Shown: one piece after another, positions 56,424 through 64,000 of the stretch
How the letters are laid out: the number at the start of each line of letters is the position of its first letter
Numbering within the stretch: position 1 is the first letter of the stretch
Assembly (NCBI RefSeq): GCF_003363015.1
Contig: NZ_QRAP01000014.1
Coordinates: 1-64,000 of the forward strand
Direction of reading: 5' to 3'
Length of the DNA: 64,000 bases
From: Enterobacillus tribolii
GTDB lineage: Bacteria; Pseudomonadota; Gammaproteobacteria; Enterobacterales; Enterobacteriaceae
Program-made: the position numbers and the translations under genes
Notes under the pieces: generated by a model
Seen by the model: the letters and a program-made list of their open reading frames with translations, nothing else
Told to the model about the DNA's origin: nothing
The model's database searches: none

Positions 56424-57269
56424 GTGAACTCATTAACCCACTTACTGGCAGACGCCTCCCTCAGCGACGCAATCATTTCCCTGGAAAATGACATCAAGGC
56501 CGCGCCGGCCGACGCCGACAAACGCGCCGCCCTGACGCAGCTTCTGTGCCTGAGCGGCAACTGGCAGCGCGCCCGCGCGCAGCTGAAATCCTGGCAGGCG
56601 CTCAAACCCATCGCCCAGCCGACGGTGCTGCTGCTGACGCAGTCCGTAGAGGCGGAAATTCAGCGCCAGGCGGTATTCGCCGGTGAAGCGGCGCCGTCAT
56701 TCAAGGGGTATGAGCAAAGCTGGCTGCCGTTGATGGCCGAAGCGCTGCGTCTCGACGCCAACGGCGATGCCGCCGCCGCGCAGGAAATGCGCGACCGCGC
56801 GCTGGAAGAAGCGCCGGCCACCCGTGGCTCGCTGACGCTGGCGGAAGGCGGCGAAGAGCGCGACGTCAGTTTTGACTGGCTGATGGACGGCGACGGACGC
56901 CTCGGCCCGCTGTGCGAGGCGTTGCTGAACGGCACCTATCACTGGGTTCCCTTCTCCGACATCGAAGAAATCCGCTTCCAGGCCCCGCAGAGCGCTATCG
57001 ATCTGGTCTGGAGCCACGCGCTGATCCGGCTGAGCGACGGCCGCGAACAAGTTTGCCAGCTACCGGCCCGCTACCCGCTGCCGGACGACGCCGACGATGC
57101 CCTGCGCCTCGCCAGACGTACCGAGTGGGTGCCGATGGGCGACACCCCGCACTACGCCGGGCTGGGGCAAAAAACCTGGCTGAGCGAAGACGGCGAGTTT
57201 CCGCTGCACACCCTGCGCCACCTGCGCTTCGGGCAGGACGGCGGCGAGGAACAGGACGGGGGCAAATGA
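56424..57269 (+). CDS. tagJ: TagJ (ImpE/SciE) T6SS accessory protein
   Basis: The 281-residue ImpE family protein has the helical N-terminal half (LSDAIISLENDIKAAPADAD, then RAALTQLLCLSGNWQRARAQ) and a C-terminal half with FDWLMDGDGRLGPLCEALLN then GTYHWVPFSDI. In Pseudomonas TagJ binds TssB and modulates ClpV action on the sheath, but it is not essential. The start is GTG behind AAGGAG. Its stop overlaps tssE by four bases. Confidence 0.9.
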   Translation: MNSLTHLLADASLSDAIISLENDIKAAPADADKRAALTQLLCLSGNWQRARAQLKSWQALKPIAQPTVLLLTQSVEAEIQRQAVFAGEAAPSFKGYEQSWLPLMAEALRLDANGDAAAAQEMRDRALEEAPATRGSLTLAEGGEERDVSFDWLMDGDGRLGPLCEALLNGTYHWVPFSDIEEIRFQAPQSAIDLVWSHALIRLSDGREQVCQLPARYPLPDDADDALRLARRTEWVPMGDTPHYAGLGQKTWLSEDGEFPLHTLRHLRFGQDGGEEQDGGK

Positions 57270-57844
57270 GCGACAAATTTCCGTTATCGCCGCGCAATAA
57301 CAGCAAGCTGCGCAGCCAGGGGTATCGCTTTCGCGACAACGGCGAACGCGTTACCTCCCGCGACCGCATGCAGCCGGTGCTGCTCGACCTGCTGACCGAC
57401 GACGAGCCGCAGAAAAAAAAGGAAGCGCAGGGCCGCAACCTGCTCAGCCACGGCGAGTTGCGCAAAAGCGTACTGCGCGACCTGCAATGGCTGTTTAACT
57501 GCGTCAGCCACGAGTCAACGTCGGATTTGAGCGCTTTCCCGCACGTGCGCCGTTCGACCATCAACTACGGCATCACCTCGCTGGCGGGGAAACGGATGTC
57601 GGACATCGAATGGGCGGACATCCAGCGCGCGCTGACGGAAACCATCCTGCACTTTGAGCCGCGTATTCTGTCGGAGGGATTGCAGGTGCGCTGCCTCTCC
57701 GACACCGGTTCGCTGGAAACACACAACGTATTAACCATTGAGATCAAAGGACAACTGTGGTGCGAACCCTATCCGCTGGATTTTTTGTTCCGCACTGACG
57801 TTGATCTGGAAAACGGTCACTTCGAGATGAAAGACCTGGGGTAA
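57266..57844 (+). CDS. tssE: TssE baseplate protein (gp25-like)
   Basis: The 192-residue TssE is the gp25-like wedge protein that starts sheath polymerisation. Residues 75-190 carry LRKSVLRDLQWLFNCVSHES, the conserved EILNT-type strand replaced by SHESTSDLS, then RRSTINYGITSLAGK, and a C-terminal IKGQLWCEPYPLDFLFRTDV. The N-terminal 70 residues are basic and flexible. It starts in ATGA overlap with tagJ. Confidence 0.93.
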   Translation: MSDKFPLSPRNNSKLRSQGYRFRDNGERVTSRDRMQPVLLDLLTDDEPQKKKEAQGRNLLSHGELRKSVLRDLQWLFNCVSHESTSDLSAFPHVRRSTINYGITSLAGKRMSDIEWADIQRALTETILHFEPRILSEGLQVRCLSDTGSLETHNVLTIEIKGQLWCEPYPLDFLFRTDVDLENGHFEMKDLG

Positions 57845-57847
57845 GGC

Positions 57848-59734
57848 ATGGAAAGGAAGCAGCTGGAATATTACAACCGTGAACTTGCCTACCTGCGCGA
57901 GATGGGGGGCGAATTCGCCGAAAAATATCCGAAGGTGGCCGGACGCCTGGGTATGCACGGCATCGACGTTGCGGATCCGTACGTCGAGCGCCTGATGGAA
58001 GGGTTTGCCTTCCTGACGTCGCGCGTACAGTTGAAGATGGACGCGGAGTTCCCGCGTTTTTCCCAGCGGCTGCTGGAAATCATTTACCCGAACTACCTGG
58101 CGCCCACGCCGTCGATGGCTATCGCGGAACTGCTGCCGGACGGCAGCAAGGGCGACATCAGCGCCGGCTTCGTCATTCCGCGCGGCACCACCATGGACAG
58201 CCAGACGCTGAAAAAGAACGGCATTACCTGCAGCTACACCACCGCGCACAACGTAACCCTGCAACCGGTACGGCTGGCCCAGATTGAGCTGGGCAGCATT
58301 CCGGCAGACCTGCCGATGACCGAGCTGGGCATGCAGCACGACGGCGCCGTCAGCGCGCTGCGTATCCGCCTGGAGTGTTTTGAAACCGTCACGCTTAACA
58401 GCCTGAAGCTGGACCAGTTGGTGTTTTATCTCTCCGGCCCCGATCAGCAGGCCCAGCAGTTGCTGGAACTGCTGATGGAGCACGCCACCGGCATCATCTG
58501 CCAGACGGTGGAAGCCAAGCCGCTGCGCCGCATTTTGCCGGACGACGCGCTGCGTCAGGAAGGGTTCGATGCGGATCAGGCGTTGCTGCCCAACGATCTG
58601 CGTAACTTCGACGGCTACCGGCTGTTACAGGAATATTTCGCCTTTCCCGCCCGTTTCCAGTTTTTCAGCATCAGCGGCCTGAGCGCCCTGCTGAACAACC
58701 TGGGCGAAGAGCGTAAAGAGGTGCGCCAGTTCGACATCGTGGTGTTGCTCGACAAACAGGACGTGCCGCTGGAGCGCGTCGTCGATGTCAATCACCTGGC
58801 GCTGAACTGTACGCCGGTCATCAACCTGTTTCCCAAAATCGCCGATCGCATCACGGTCAGCGAGAAGAATCATGAATATCACCTGGTGGTGGATAACATC
58901 CGTCCGCTGGACTACGAAGTGTTCTCCATCCAGCGCCTGCGCGGCAGCGCGAGCGAAAAACGCTTCGAGCAGGATTTCCGCCCGTTCTACAACACCCTGA
59001 ACGACGACGACGGCAACTACGGCGCTTACTTTTCCCTGCGCCGCGAACAGCGCACCCTGTCGGATCACGCGCGTCAGTACGGCACCCGCACCGGCTATAT
59101 CGGTTCCGAAGTGTTCGTTTCGCTGGTTGACGAGCGCCAGTCGCCGTGGCACGGCGCGCTGAAGTACCTCAGCGCTGACGTGCTGTGCACCAGCCGCGAT
59201 CTGCCGCTGATGCTGCAACAGCAGGAACAGGGCAACTTCGTGATGCCGGACTCGATTCCCATCCGCAAGGTGGTGCTGAGAAAAGGGCCGACCGCGCCGC
59301 GCCCGGCGCTGGCTGAGGATATGATCACCTGGCGCCTGATCAGCCAGCTACAGCTTAACTACCTCAGCATTATGGACGGCGATCCGGAACAGGGCGCCGC
59401 CGCCCTGCGTCAGTTGCTCGGATTGTATGGCGATCTGAGCGAGCCGGCCGTCGCCAAGCAGATTCAGGGCATCCGCCACTGCAAGCTGCGCCCGTCTTAC
59501 CAGCGGGTTCCGGTGCCGGGGCCAATCGTCTTTGCCCGCGGGATTGCCATCGATCTCACCATCGACGAGCAGGCGTTTTCCGGCGGCAACCCTTACCTGC
59601 TGGGCAGCGTACTGGAGTATTTATTCTCCCGCCTGGTGTCGATCAACGCCTTCACTCAGGTGACGATGTTCAGCCAGCAGCGCGGAGAAATCGCCTGCTG
59701 GCCCGCGCGCATGGGTAAGAGGACGCTGATATGA
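57848..59734 (+). CDS. tssF: TssF baseplate protein
   Basis: The 628-residue wedge component begins YYNRELAYLREMGGEFAEKY, followed by PKVAGRLGMHGIDVADPYVE and FPRFSQRLLEIIYPNYLAPT, all family hallmarks. The later VLLDKQDVPLERVVDVNHLA and CTPVINLFPKIADRI segments also fit. It forms a 2:1 complex with TssG. It starts three bases after tssE. Confidence 0.95.
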   Translation: MERKQLEYYNRELAYLREMGGEFAEKYPKVAGRLGMHGIDVADPYVERLMEGFAFLTSRVQLKMDAEFPRFSQRLLEIIYPNYLAPTPSMAIAELLPDGSKGDISAGFVIPRGTTMDSQTLKKNGITCSYTTAHNVTLQPVRLAQIELGSIPADLPMTELGMQHDGAVSALRIRLECFETVTLNSLKLDQLVFYLSGPDQQAQQLLELLMEHATGIICQTVEAKPLRRILPDDALRQEGFDADQALLPNDLRNFDGYRLLQEYFAFPARFQFFSISGLSALLNNLGEERKEVRQFDIVVLLDKQDVPLERVVDVNHLALNCTPVINLFPKIADRITVSEKNHEYHLVVDNIRPLDYEVFSIQRLRGSASEKRFEQDFRPFYNTLNDDDGNYGAYFSLRREQRTLSDHARQYGTRTGYIGSEVFVSLVDERQSPWHGALKYLSADVLCTSRDLPLMLQQQEQGNFVMPDSIPIRKVVLRKGPTAPRPALAEDMITWRLISQLQLNYLSIMDGDPEQGAAALRQLLGLYGDLSEPAVAKQIQGIRHCKLRPSYQRVPVPGPIVFARGIAIDLTIDEQAFSGGNPYLLGSVLEYLFSRLVSINAFTQVTMFSQQRGEIACWPARMGKRTLI

Positions 59735-60810
59735 GCGAATCCGCCGCACCGCGCATCAATGCGCTGTACCGGTTGCCGGATGACTTCTGGCCGCGCCTGA
59801 TCGCTCAGCCGTATAAGACCGATCTGTTTCAGTTGCTGCGCCGTATTGATGCGCAGGGCGGGCAGGCATACCCGCTGGGGCGCGCCCCGCTGCCGCGTCA
59901 TGAAATGCTGCGGCTGGGCCAGGAACCGTCGCTGTCGTTCGCGCCGTCCACGCTTTCGGGCGTACGTCCGCGCCCCGGTACGCCGCTGCATGAAGTTTCG
60001 ATTTACAGTTTCGGCCTGTTCGGGCCGAACGGCCCGCTGCCGCTGCACCTGACCGAATACGTGCGCGGGCGCATTCATCATCACCATGACACCGCGCTGG
60101 CGGACTTCGCCAACCTGTTTCACCACCGGCTGACGCTGCTGTTTTACCGCGCCTGGGCCGACGCGCAGCCGACCGTGTCGCTGGATCGGCCGGATAATCA
60201 TAAGTTTGATGATTATATGTCGAGCCTGATCGGGAATGGTCAGCCGGCGCAGCGGAACTGCGACAGCCTCAGCGATCACGCCAAGCATTTCATGACCGGG
60301 CATTTGACGCGGCACAGCCGCGACCCGGAAGGGTTAAGTAAGATTTTGCGGCATTATTTCCGCGTGCCGGTGCGGATCGTGGAGAACGTTCCGCAGTGGA
60401 TGATGGTAGACAGGCGGGATCAGGCGCAGCTGAGGAAGGGGCGCACCGCGCGCCGGCTCGGGCAGTCTTCGTTTCTCGGGATTGCGGTGCGGGACGTGCA
60501 GCATAAGTTCCGCATTGAGTTGGGGCCGATGCCGCTGGAGACGTATGAAGGGTTCCTGCCGGGAGGGAAGCTGTGTCAGCAGCTGCGGGATTGGGTGCGG
60601 CAGTATCTCGGGATTGAGTTTGTGTGGGAAGTTAAGTTGATTTTGGCGAAGGCGTCGCATGGTGGGATGAGTTTGGGAGGGGGGCAAAAGCTGGGGTTGA
60701 GTAGTTGGTCCGTGACGGAGAAGAGCCGGCGGGATGCGGGGGATTTGGTGTTTAGTTTGGAAGGATTGGAGAATTCTGGGGGGCGGGTGGTGCCTGAGGG
60801 AATGAGGTAA
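59731..60810 (+). CDS. tssG: TssG baseplate protein
   Basis: The 359-residue protein completes the TssEFG wedge and contacts TssK. It has the family segments FFQLLRRIDAQ-like DLFQLLRRIDAQGG, VSIYSFGLFGPNGPLPLHLT and YVRGRIHHHHDTALADFANL, and later SKILRHYFRVPVRIVENVPQ. Its start overlaps the tssF stop. From about 60180 on, the codons shift from C-ending to G- and T-ending ones (GGG, TTG, GAT), unlike the first half, and the shift continues into the spacer. The reading frame is intact. Confidence 0.93.
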   Translation: MSESAAPRINALYRLPDDFWPRLIAQPYKTDLFQLLRRIDAQGGQAYPLGRAPLPRHEMLRLGQEPSLSFAPSTLSGVRPRPGTPLHEVSIYSFGLFGPNGPLPLHLTEYVRGRIHHHHDTALADFANLFHHRLTLLFYRAWADAQPTVSLDRPDNHKFDDYMSSLIGNGQPAQRNCDSLSDHAKHFMTGHLTRHSRDPEGLSKILRHYFRVPVRIVENVPQWMMVDRRDQAQLRKGRTARRLGQSSFLGIAVRDVQHKFRIELGPMPLETYEGFLPGGKLCQQLRDWVRQYLGIEFVWEVKLILAKASHGGMSLGGGQKLGLSSWSVTEKSRRDAGDLVFSLEGLENSGGRVVPEGMR

Positions 60811-61274
60811 TCCTTTTGGGGTTTGGTGGGGTTCCGGGCGCCGGGGGCTCCGTGCCGTATTACAAGGCCGCTGCGGGCGACCGGGCAAAGGGTGGCGGCG
60901 GCCACCCTCTGCACTCCCGCGCTTTGGGTGCGGGCCGCCTTTCCCGCCCGCTTCGCGGGTCCCTTCCTCACCCTTCGGGCCTTATGGCACCGGCTGCGGA
61001 AGGCACATCCTGTGCCTCCTCGCCTCTCGCCGCATCCCTGCGGCGAGTGCCGGCCCGAAGCGTTCGTCAGCGGTTCAGGAGGCCAGTGGCTTTGGGTGGA
61101 ACTGTGATGATTTTTAGAGAAGAAAAATATTCAGGTGTTGTTGGTTGAGGTTTGTTCTTTTTGATTTTTGACACACACAGAAACAGGTTTGCAGTTCGGG
61201 TTTTATGTTGGCGGGCGGAGTCCCGTTTGTCAGAGCTTCATTACTAATAATCTATTAATTCTTTAAGGATTTTT
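60811..61274. other. GC-rich hairpin-dense spacer between tssG and clpV
   Basis: No gene is supported. At least five stems follow one another: GGGTGGC/GCCACCC (60890-60907), CCCGC/GCGGG (60916-60934), CCCGC-TTC-GCGGG (60947-60959), AGGCACA-TCC-TGTGCCT (61001-61017) and CTCGCCGCA-TCCC-TGCGGCGAG (61026-61047). The last 150 bases are AT-rich and likely hold the clpV ribosome site and perhaps a promoter. The block may be a repeated element, judging by its compact repeated-hairpin form. Confidence 0.6.
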
Positions 61275-64000
61275 ATGTCTGAAATCAGCCGCTCAGTTCT
61301 TTTCGGCAAACTGGATAGTTTGCTGTTCACTTCCCTGGAAAGCGCCACCGCCTTCTGTAAACTGCGCGGCAATCCTTACGTTGAGCTGGCGCACTGGCTG
61401 CATCAGTTGATGCAGGCGCCAGAGGGCGATTTGCAGCATATCATTCGTCATTATAAGCTCGATGAGGCCCGTCTGGCCGCCGATATCGTGGAAGCGTTGG
61501 ATCGTTTGCCGCGCGGCGCCAGCGCCATTTCCGATCTTTCCGAGCATATCGATGGCGCCGTTGAGCGTGCCTGGGTGTACGGTTCGCTAAAGTTCGGCGC
61601 TTCGCGTATTCGCGGCGGGCATCTGCTGCTCGGGTTGTTGAAAACCTATAATCTGCGTCATTTGCTTAAGTCGATCTCGCCTCAGTTTGATCGCATCAAT
61701 GCCGATATATTGATGGAACAGTTCCCTGCCGTCACCGCATCGTCCTCCGAGAATTCATTGCCTCAGGATGAAGCCGCGCCAGCGTCGGCAGGCACCGGAA
61801 CCGGTGCGCCCGGCGGGGAGGCCGCCGGCGGTATTCTGGCGCAGTATGCGCAGGATATGACCGCCCGCGCACGCAGCGGCGAAATCGATCCCGTTACCGG
61901 CCGTGATGAGGAAATCCGCCAGATCATCGATATCCTGATGCGCCGTCGTCAGAATAACCCATTGCTGGCCGGTGAGGCCGGCGTCGGCAAAACCGCCGTG
62001 GTGGAAGGCCTGGCCCTGCGCATCGCCAGCGGCGAAGTGCCGCCGCCGTTGCGCGATGTGCGTCTGTATCTGCTGGATATCGGGATGTTGCAGGCAGGCG
62101 CGGGCATGAAAGGCGAGTTTGAGAAGCGCTTACAGTCGCTGATCAGCGAGGTGCAGTCCAGCCCTACCCCTATCATTCTGTTTATCGACGAAATCCATAC
62201 CCTGATCGGCGCCGGCGGCGCGCAGGGAACCGGCGATGCCGCCAACCTGCTGAAGCCGGCGCTGGCGCGCGGGCAGTTGCGTACCATCGGCGCCACCACC
62301 TGGTCGGAATATAAGAAATACATTGAAAAAGACCCTGCCCTGACCCGCCGTTTCCAAGTCGTGCAGGTGCTGGAGCCGGGCGAGGAGAAAGCGCTGCAAA
62401 TGCTGCGCAGCACCGTCAGCCCGCTGGAGCAGCATCACCGCGTGCTGCTGCTCGACGAGGCGGTCGATGCCGCCGTGCGTCTTTCCCACCGCTATATTCC
62501 GGCCCGTCAGCTTCCCGACAAAGCGGTCGCGTTGCTGGATACCGCCTGCGCGCGCGTGGCGGTCAGTCAGCACGCCAAACCGGCGCAGGTTGAAGACTGC
62601 GAGCACCGCATCAGCGCGCTGGAAATCGAGCTGCATATCGCGCAGCGCGAGGTGAAGGTCGGCATCGGCGACGCCAAACGTCCGGAGGAGATCGAAGCCA
62701 GGCTGGAAGCGCTGCGCGCGGAGCTGGAAGTGCTCACCGAGCGCTGGCAGCAGGAGCTGGATCTGATCCAGCAGATTATCGACCTGCGTGCCCGTCTCCA
62801 TCAGGAAGAACAGAATGCCGCGGCGGAAGTCAGCGAAACGGCAGAAGGCGCAGAACAGGCAGAACAAACCGAAAGCCCGCAGCAGGCGGAGGAAACGGCG
62901 GAAAACGCAGTTCCTGACGCTGCCGGAGCGCGTCTTCAGTTGGAAACGTTGCAGCAGCAGTTGCAGGATTTGCAGGGTGAAAACCCGCTGATTTTCGCCG
63001 CCGTCGATGCCAACATCGTGGCCGCGGTCGTGGCCGACTGGACCGGTATCCCGCTGGGCCGTATGGTGAAAAACGAAATTGAAGCGGTGCTGCGTCTGGC
63101 CGATACCCTGAACCAACGCGTTATCGGCCAGCGTCATGCGCTCGACCTGATCGCCCGCCGGGTACGGACCTCACGCGCACGCCTGGACGACCCCAATAAG
63201 CCCGTCGGCGTGTTCCTGCTCGCCGGCCCTTCCGGGGTCGGTAAGACGGAAACCGCGCTGGCGCTGGCGGAAACGCTTTACGGCGGCGAGCAGAACGTCA
63301 TCACCATCAACATGAGCGAATTCCAGGAATCGCACACCGTCTCCACCCTGAAAGGCGCGCCTCCGGGCTACGTCGGCTATGGCGAAGGCGGCGTACTGAC
63401 CGAAGCGGTGCGTCGTCGTCCTTACAGCGTGGTGCTGCTGGACGAGATCGAAAAAGCGCACCCGGACGTGCATGAAATCTTTTTCCAGGTCTTCGACAAA
63501 GGCTGGATGGAGGACGGCGAAGGTCGTCATATCGACTTCCGCAACACCATCATCATCCTGACCTCCAACGTCGGGTCCGAACTGATCAGCGGCCTGTGCA
63601 GCGATCCCGAACTGGTGCCAGAGCCGGACGCCCTGAGCGCCGCCCTGCGCCCGCCGCTGCTTTCAGTGTTCCCCGCCGCATTGCTGGGACGTTTGCTGGT
63701 GGTGCCTTACTACCCGCTCAACGACAGCACGCTGGGCAACATCGTGCGTCTGCAACTCGGCCGCATTCAGCGCCGGCTGGCGGAAAACCACGATATCGTC
63801 ACCACCTACGATGACGCCGTGGTGGAAATGATCGTCAGCCGCTGCACCGAAGTGGAATCCGGCGGCCGTATGGTCGACGCGATCCTGACCAACACCCTGC
63901 TGCCGCAGGTCAGCCATACCCTGCTCAGCGCCAGCGCCGGCGACCAACGCTATCGCGCGCTGCACATCGGGCTGCAAAACAACGAGTTCGATTGTCAATT
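61275..64000 (+). CDS. clpV: ClpV (TssH) AAA+ sheath-disassembly ATPase, 3' end beyond window
   Basis: ClpV hexamers pull apart contracted TssBC sheaths. The N-terminal domain opens with SEISRSVLFGKLDSLLFTSL and ELAHWLHQLM. AAA module 1 has Walker A GEAGVGKTA (about 233) and Walker B ILFIDEIHTL. A coiled-coil M domain follows. AAA module 2 has Walker A GPSGVGKTE (about 651) and Walker B VVLLDEIEKAH. An Ala/Glu/Gln-rich insertion of about 40 residues lies near 511-555, between M domain and module 2. At least 908 codons are open to the window edge. GGATTTTT precedes the ATG. Confidence 0.95.
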   Translation, partial: MSEISRSVLFGKLDSLLFTSLESATAFCKLRGNPYVELAHWLHQLMQAPEGDLQHIIRHYKLDEARLAADIVEALDRLPRGASAISDLSEHIDGAVERAWVYGSLKFGASRIRGGHLLLGLLKTYNLRHLLKSISPQFDRINADILMEQFPAVTASSSENSLPQDEAAPASAGTGTGAPGGEAAGGILAQYAQDMTARARSGEIDPVTGRDEEIRQIIDILMRRRQNNPLLAGEAGVGKTAVVEGLALRIASGEVPPPLRDVRLYLLDIGMLQAGAGMKGEFEKRLQSLISEVQSSPTPIILFIDEIHTLIGAGGAQGTGDAANLLKPALARGQLRTIGATTWSEYKKYIEKDPALTRRFQVVQVLEPGEEKALQMLRSTVSPLEQHHRVLLLDEAVDAAVRLSHRYIPARQLPDKAVALLDTACARVAVSQHAKPAQVEDCEHRISALEIELHIAQREVKVGIGDAKRPEEIEARLEALRAELEVLTERWQQELDLIQQIIDLRARLHQEEQNAAAEVSETAEGAEQAEQTESPQQAEETAENAVPDAAGARLQLETLQQQLQDLQGENPLIFAAVDANIVAAVVADWTGIPLGRMVKNEIEAVLRLADTLNQRVIGQRHALDLIARRVRTSRARLDDPNKPVGVFLLAGPSGVGKTETALALAETLYGGEQNVITINMSEFQESHTVSTLKGAPPGYVGYGEGGVLTEAVRRRPYSVVLLDEIEKAHPDVHEIFFQVFDKGWMEDGEGRHIDFRNTIIILTSNVGSELISGLCSDPELVPEPDALSAALRPPLLSVFPAALLGRLLVVPYYPLNDSTLGNIVRLQLGRIQRRLAENHDIVTTYDDAVVEMIVSRCTEVESGGRMVDAILTNTLLPQVSHTLLSASAGDQRYRALHIGLQNNEFDCQ

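Noticed and set aside
60816-61148. A 110-codon frame in the tssG-clpV spacer
   Set aside because: Its residues arise from hairpin-rich DNA, it has no ribosome site and no family. Similar frames in hairpin-rich spacers are usually spurious.

Overview
The window is chromosomal DNA of a member of the Enterobacterales. The evidence is the pgsA-glyW-cysT-leuZ block, the uvrY-uvrC pair, yecF, glpM, ivbL-ilvBN with its attenuator, the yfaA-T-S-Q-P operon and macAB, all in typical enterobacterial form. The type VI secretion (T6SS) locus, the interspersed repeat at 49550-49640 and general codon use suggest a relative of Pectobacterium, Dickeya, Brenneria or Serratia. The genus is an inference. Coding DNA is moderately GC-rich and the spacers are strikingly AT-rich.

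Layout. 1-600: an incomplete gene start and a decayed IS3-family fragment. 600-4300 (minus strand): three tRNA genes behind pgsA, then uvrC and uvrY. 4700-5500: yecF and glpM. 5600-8100: an isolated FkbM methyltransferase, a possible small RNA, chaC, an unrecognised 43-residue membrane peptide, and divergently from it a GhoT/OrtT-type toxin. 8200-11000: ilvBN with leader peptide and attenuator, then a Nudix hydrolase. 11000-18400: a methyltransferase, a large autotransporter with internal repeats, and a two-gene operon for an Acinetobacter-type (C2-C1) p-hydroxyphenylacetate 3-hydroxylase. 18400-27800: the yfaPQSTA operon around a bacterial alpha-2-macroglobulin. 28100-31200: macAB. 31400-32100: a small membrane protein and a cupin.

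32800-64000 is one long plus-strand T6SS locus. It begins with an accessory module: vgrG, a DUF3592-like membrane protein, a DUF2169-pentapeptide fusion, a pentapeptide-repeat protein, DUF3540 and a DUF4150 PAAR-like protein. The structural genes follow: an SH3-like lipoprotein, tssJ, tssK, tssL, tssM, tagF, tssA, tssB, tssC, hcp, tagH (FHA), pppA, a periplasmic protein, tagJ, tssE, tssF, tssG and the start of clpV (tssH), which runs off the window. Most genes overlap or nearly touch. Breaks with stem-loops or a repeat lie between tssA and tssB, around hcp, and between tssG and clpV. No PpkA kinase and no recognisable toxic effector domain is present, so the pentapeptide proteins and the VgrG C-terminal extension are the best cargo candidates.

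Two points go beyond routine annotation. First, the yfa operon proteins carry recognisable wall-enzyme signatures: YfaT looks like an NlpC/P60 peptidase, and YfaQ combines PBP-like SxxK and KT motifs, a SpoIID-like segment and an HExxH motif. This suggests an alpha-2-macroglobulin coupled to peptidoglycan work. Second, the T6SS accessory module shows composition shifts and an unusual DUF2169-pentapeptide fusion, consistent with a replaceable cargo cassette. No CRISPR array, rRNA or complete mobile element was seen.
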